From the NCBI GenBank assembly GCA_009739215.1, contig VSJF01000016.1, positions 124,001 to 188,000 of the forward strand: a stretch of 64,000 nucleotides of DNA, written 5' to 3'. This document shows, piece after piece, positions 61,787 through 64,000 of this stretch. Position 1 is the first letter of the stretch; the number at the start of each line of letters is the position of its first letter. The position numbers and the translations under genes were made by a program. The notes beneath the pieces are model-generated. The model saw only the letters and a program-made list of their open reading frames with translations. It searched no databases and was not told the DNA's origin. The DNA comes from Floccularia luteovirens (Eukaryota > Basidiomycota > Agaricomycetes > Agaricales > Squamanitaceae).

Positions 61787-64000
61787 CTATTTCTTGGTAA
61801 CAAGTCCAAGTCCTATTCTGCATTTATCATGCTTGATTCTGGCAAGAGGTTTGGTAAGACAGTCTGCAACCATATCATTAGTGCCAACATGAATTGGAGT
61901 AATAATCCCTGCTTCCACATTCTCTCTAAGCCAATGGAACTTCAAGTCAAGATGCTTCATTCTACTATGATGTTCTGGATTCTTAGACACACTAATTGCA
62001 GACTGGTTGTCAATACAAAGAGTAGATGCCTTAGTAAAGGTATATCCAAATTCACCAAGTAGGCTTCTCATCCATTTGAGCTCTTTGCCTGCTTCAACAG
62101 CTGCCATGTACTCTGCTTCAGTAGAAGACAGTGCAACACAAGTCTGCAGCTTAGAAGACCAGCTGACTGCACCATTGCCAATCATAACACAATAGCCACC
62201 AGTAGATCTACCAGTGTCTTTGCATGCACCATGATTTGCATCAGAGTATGTGATAAACAGCTCTTTAGCATCATCTTGCCTGTACACAAGCTCATAGTCC
62301 TTGGTGCCTTGCAAGTATCTAAATACATGCTTGACAGCCTTCCAATGAGTTGGATTAGGATTGGAGTTGTACTTAGCAAGTGTACCAACAGCAAATGAGA
62401 TGTCAGGTCTAGTGCATTGAGCCAAATAGGTGAGAGAGCCAACAGCAGACAGATATGGAACTTTAGACATAAACTCTACATCCTCATCAGAGAGGGTTTG
62501 AGTCTTTTCTAGTGCAAGTCCAGGATCCATAGGAGTAGAGATTGGGTTGCAACCAGTAAAGCCATACTGAACAAGCATGTCATTAATGTACTGTTGCTGG
62601 GATAAGGAGATAGTGTGTTTGGCAGAATCAACACTGATTTTCATGCCTAACAGCCAAGTAGTAGGTCCAATATTCCTGAGTTTAAAGTGACTCTCTAGCT
62701 CTTTGATTGTGGAATCAATCTTAGAGGTAGAGTTTGATGCAAGTGTAATGTCATCAATATACACAGGAATAATGACTAGGACTCCTTCTTTGGCATACAC
62801 ATAGATACTCCTATCTGATTCCAGTCTGTTATATCCCATGCTACTAAGAGCTATATGAAGCTTCTTATTCCACTGTCTGGCAGATTGCCTTAGACCATAA
62901 ATAGACTTTTTGAGTTTACACACATAGTCTGGTCCAAGTTGCTCAAAGCCAGCAGGCTGTTGCATATAAATATCCTCTTCCAAGTCTCCATTCAGGAAGG
63001 CAGATGAGATGTCAATGGAATGCAAGTGGTAGTTGTGCTTAGCTGCTAGTGCAATAATGGTTCTGATTGAAGCCATTCTGAATGTGGGTGCAAAAACTTC
63101 AGTGAAGTCTAAGCCAGGTCTCTGAGAGAACCCCTTTGCAACTAGTCTAGCTTTGTATCTTTCAACTGAGCCATCTGCATTCCTCTTAACTTTGAACACC
63201 CATTTACTACCAATTGCCTGTCTGTCCTTTGGCAACAAGGCCAATTCCCAAGTACCATTATCCATGAGTGCTTTAATCTCATCAGCAGCTGCCTGTCTCC
63301 ATAGTTCTGCATCTGGTGCTTTCATTGCCTGTTTGTATGTATTAGGCTCTGTAACACCAGAGGCAACACCACTGAACTCTTCTTCATCATCAGCAATATC
63401 TGCTTCAGACTCAGAAGATGTTTCAGGGATAGCAGGAGAGTGTCTAACTTTCCACCATTCACCAGGAGGTTGAATATTCCTCCTAGTCCTTCTTTGAGCT
63501 AAAGGAGGACTAACTGGATTTGGTGTAAAGTGTCTGACTGGAATTTGTGGTAAAGAGGCTGGTTGTGGACTAGGAGATGGTGGTAGAGATACTGGTTCTG
63601 GACTAGGGGATTGTAGAGGTATAGGAAGTGCAAGTGGAGAAGGAGCATCAAGGTCTACTTCAACAGGAATAAAAGGAGGTCTGTCATTATTTGACAACAT
63701 TGGCAAATAGATCACAGAAGATGAGATAGAGGGAGTGGCTGACTGATTTCTAGGAATGTCATACCCCCCTAAATCTGGCATGTCACTACCATTGACAGGA
63801 TTTATGTCATGAGGTACAGGAATGGAGTTCATCACAGTGGGTTTAATCCCAGGAAGATATCTCTCATCAAACTCAGCTCTTTCTGAGATAATGAACTTCC
63901 TTGTTACTGGATTATAGAACTGCCACCCTTTATAACCTGCTGGATAGCCAACAAAAATGCACTTCTCCATATGTGATCCAAATGATCTCCTTTTGTCCTT
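61787..64000 (-). CDS. copia Pol, C-terminal part (partial)
   Basis: The frame is open from the window edge to the stop at 61787. It is almost identical to the polyprotein at 53886-58088: the linker with a longer Pro/Ser repeat (SPSPEPVSLPPSPSPQPASL), reverse transcriptase with YIDD, and RNase H with YSDAN and SSTEAEY, ending GLVTKK. No disabling change is seen in this part. The N-terminal half is outside the window. A start inside this piece would not be the true start. Confidence 0.92.
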   Translation of the reverse strand, partial: KDKRRSFGSHMEKCIFVGYPAGYKGWQFYNPVTRKFIISERAEFDERYLPGIKPTVMNSIPVPHDINPVNGSDMPDLGGYDIPRNQSATPSISSSVIYLPMLSNNDRPPFIPVEVDLDAPSPLALPIPLQSPSPEPVSLPPSPSPQPASLPQIPVRHFTPNPVSPPLAQRRTRRNIQPPGEWWKVRHSPAIPETSSESEADIADDEEEFSGVASGVTEPNTYKQAMKAPDAELWRQAAADEIKALMDNGTWELALLPKDRQAIGSKWVFKVKRNADGSVERYKARLVAKGFSQRPGLDFTEVFAPTFRMASIRTIIALAAKHNYHLHSIDISSAFLNGDLEEDIYMQQPAGFEQLGPDYVCKLKKSIYGLRQSARQWNKKLHIALSSMGYNRLESDRSIYVYAKEGVLVIIPVYIDDITLASNSTSKIDSTIKELESHFKLRNIGPTTWLLGMKISVDSAKHTISLSQQQYINDMLVQYGFTGCNPISTPMDPGLALEKTQTLSDEDVEFMSKVPYLSAVGSLTYLAQCTRPDISFAVGTLAKYNSNPNPTHWKAVKHVFRYLQGTKDYELVYRQDDAKELFITYSDANHGACKDTGRSTGGYCVMIGNGAVSWSSKLQTCVALSSTEAEYMAAVEAGKELKWMRSLLGEFGYTFTKASTLCIDNQSAISVSKNPEHHSRMKHLDLKFHWLRENVEAGIITPIHVGTNDMVADCLTKPLARIKHDKCRIGLGLVTKK

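Larger units (their letters stand above)
61379..64000 (-). mobile_element. copia family-A element, left part (runs off window)
   Basis: A 380-bp 3' LTR (61379-61758) and the 3' part of gag-pol lie on the minus strand. It is inserted in the integrase of the family-B element; left duplication candidate AGAAT (61374-61378). The right end is outside the window. Confidence 0.92.

Overview
The window is nuclear DNA from a filamentous basidiomycete, most likely a mushroom-forming Agaricomycete. The evidence is many short introns (about 38-70 nt) with GT-AG and occasional GC-AG borders, exons as small as 10-14 nt, a basidiomycete-style Zn2Cys6 factor family, PF10342-type secreted/GPI proteins and an anillin/Bud4-type protein. 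No species can be named from the sequence alone.

The window has two halves. Positions 1-32,034 are gene-dense: (i) the decayed 3' end of a berberine-bridge-type FAD oxidase; (ii) a RIF1 gene (+, 834-5670) with N-terminal PP1-docking motifs; (iii) a broken WD40 gene (-); (iv) a second, strongly diverged RIF1-family gene (-, 7585-12025) that keeps RIF1 exon borders but lacks the N-terminal PP1-docking segment; (v) three Kre9/PF10342-type surface or secreted protein genes (+), of which only the third has a Ser/Thr stalk and GPI signal, with an EBP/EXPERA-family gene (-) between the second and third; (vi) the CAF1/POP2 deadenylase (+); (vii) two adjacent paralogous Zn2Cys6 transcription factors (-) that share a 13-nt and a 10-nt micro-exon; (viii) a Bud4/anillin-like septation protein (+).

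Positions 33,002-64,000 contain no host gene that I can support. They are a nested stack of retrotransposons. A CpG-decayed Ty3/gypsy chromovirus with 392-bp LTRs sits inside the 3' LTR of a decayed copia element D, whose reverse transcriptase is also broken by a solo LTR. Next come a second copy of that solo-LTR family, a kilobase-scale imperfect palindrome enclosing a copia gag-protease fragment, and then a copia pile-up. In that pile-up the 5' end of a family-A element (C1) was hit by a family-B element; B's 5' LTR was hit by an intact young family-A element (1400-aa polyprotein, LTRs differing at about 1 position); and B's integrase was hit by a further family-A element that runs off the window. 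Families A and B share a primer-binding site that matches the anticodon stem-loop of initiator tRNA-Met, so half-tRNA priming is inferred.

The genes do not form one pathway. The observations most worth following are the split RIF1 pair, the micro-exons conserved between the two transcription factors, the CpG-strand-specific decay of the gypsy LTRs, the palindrome with captured gag-protease cargo, and the tRNA-iMet-type primer sites.
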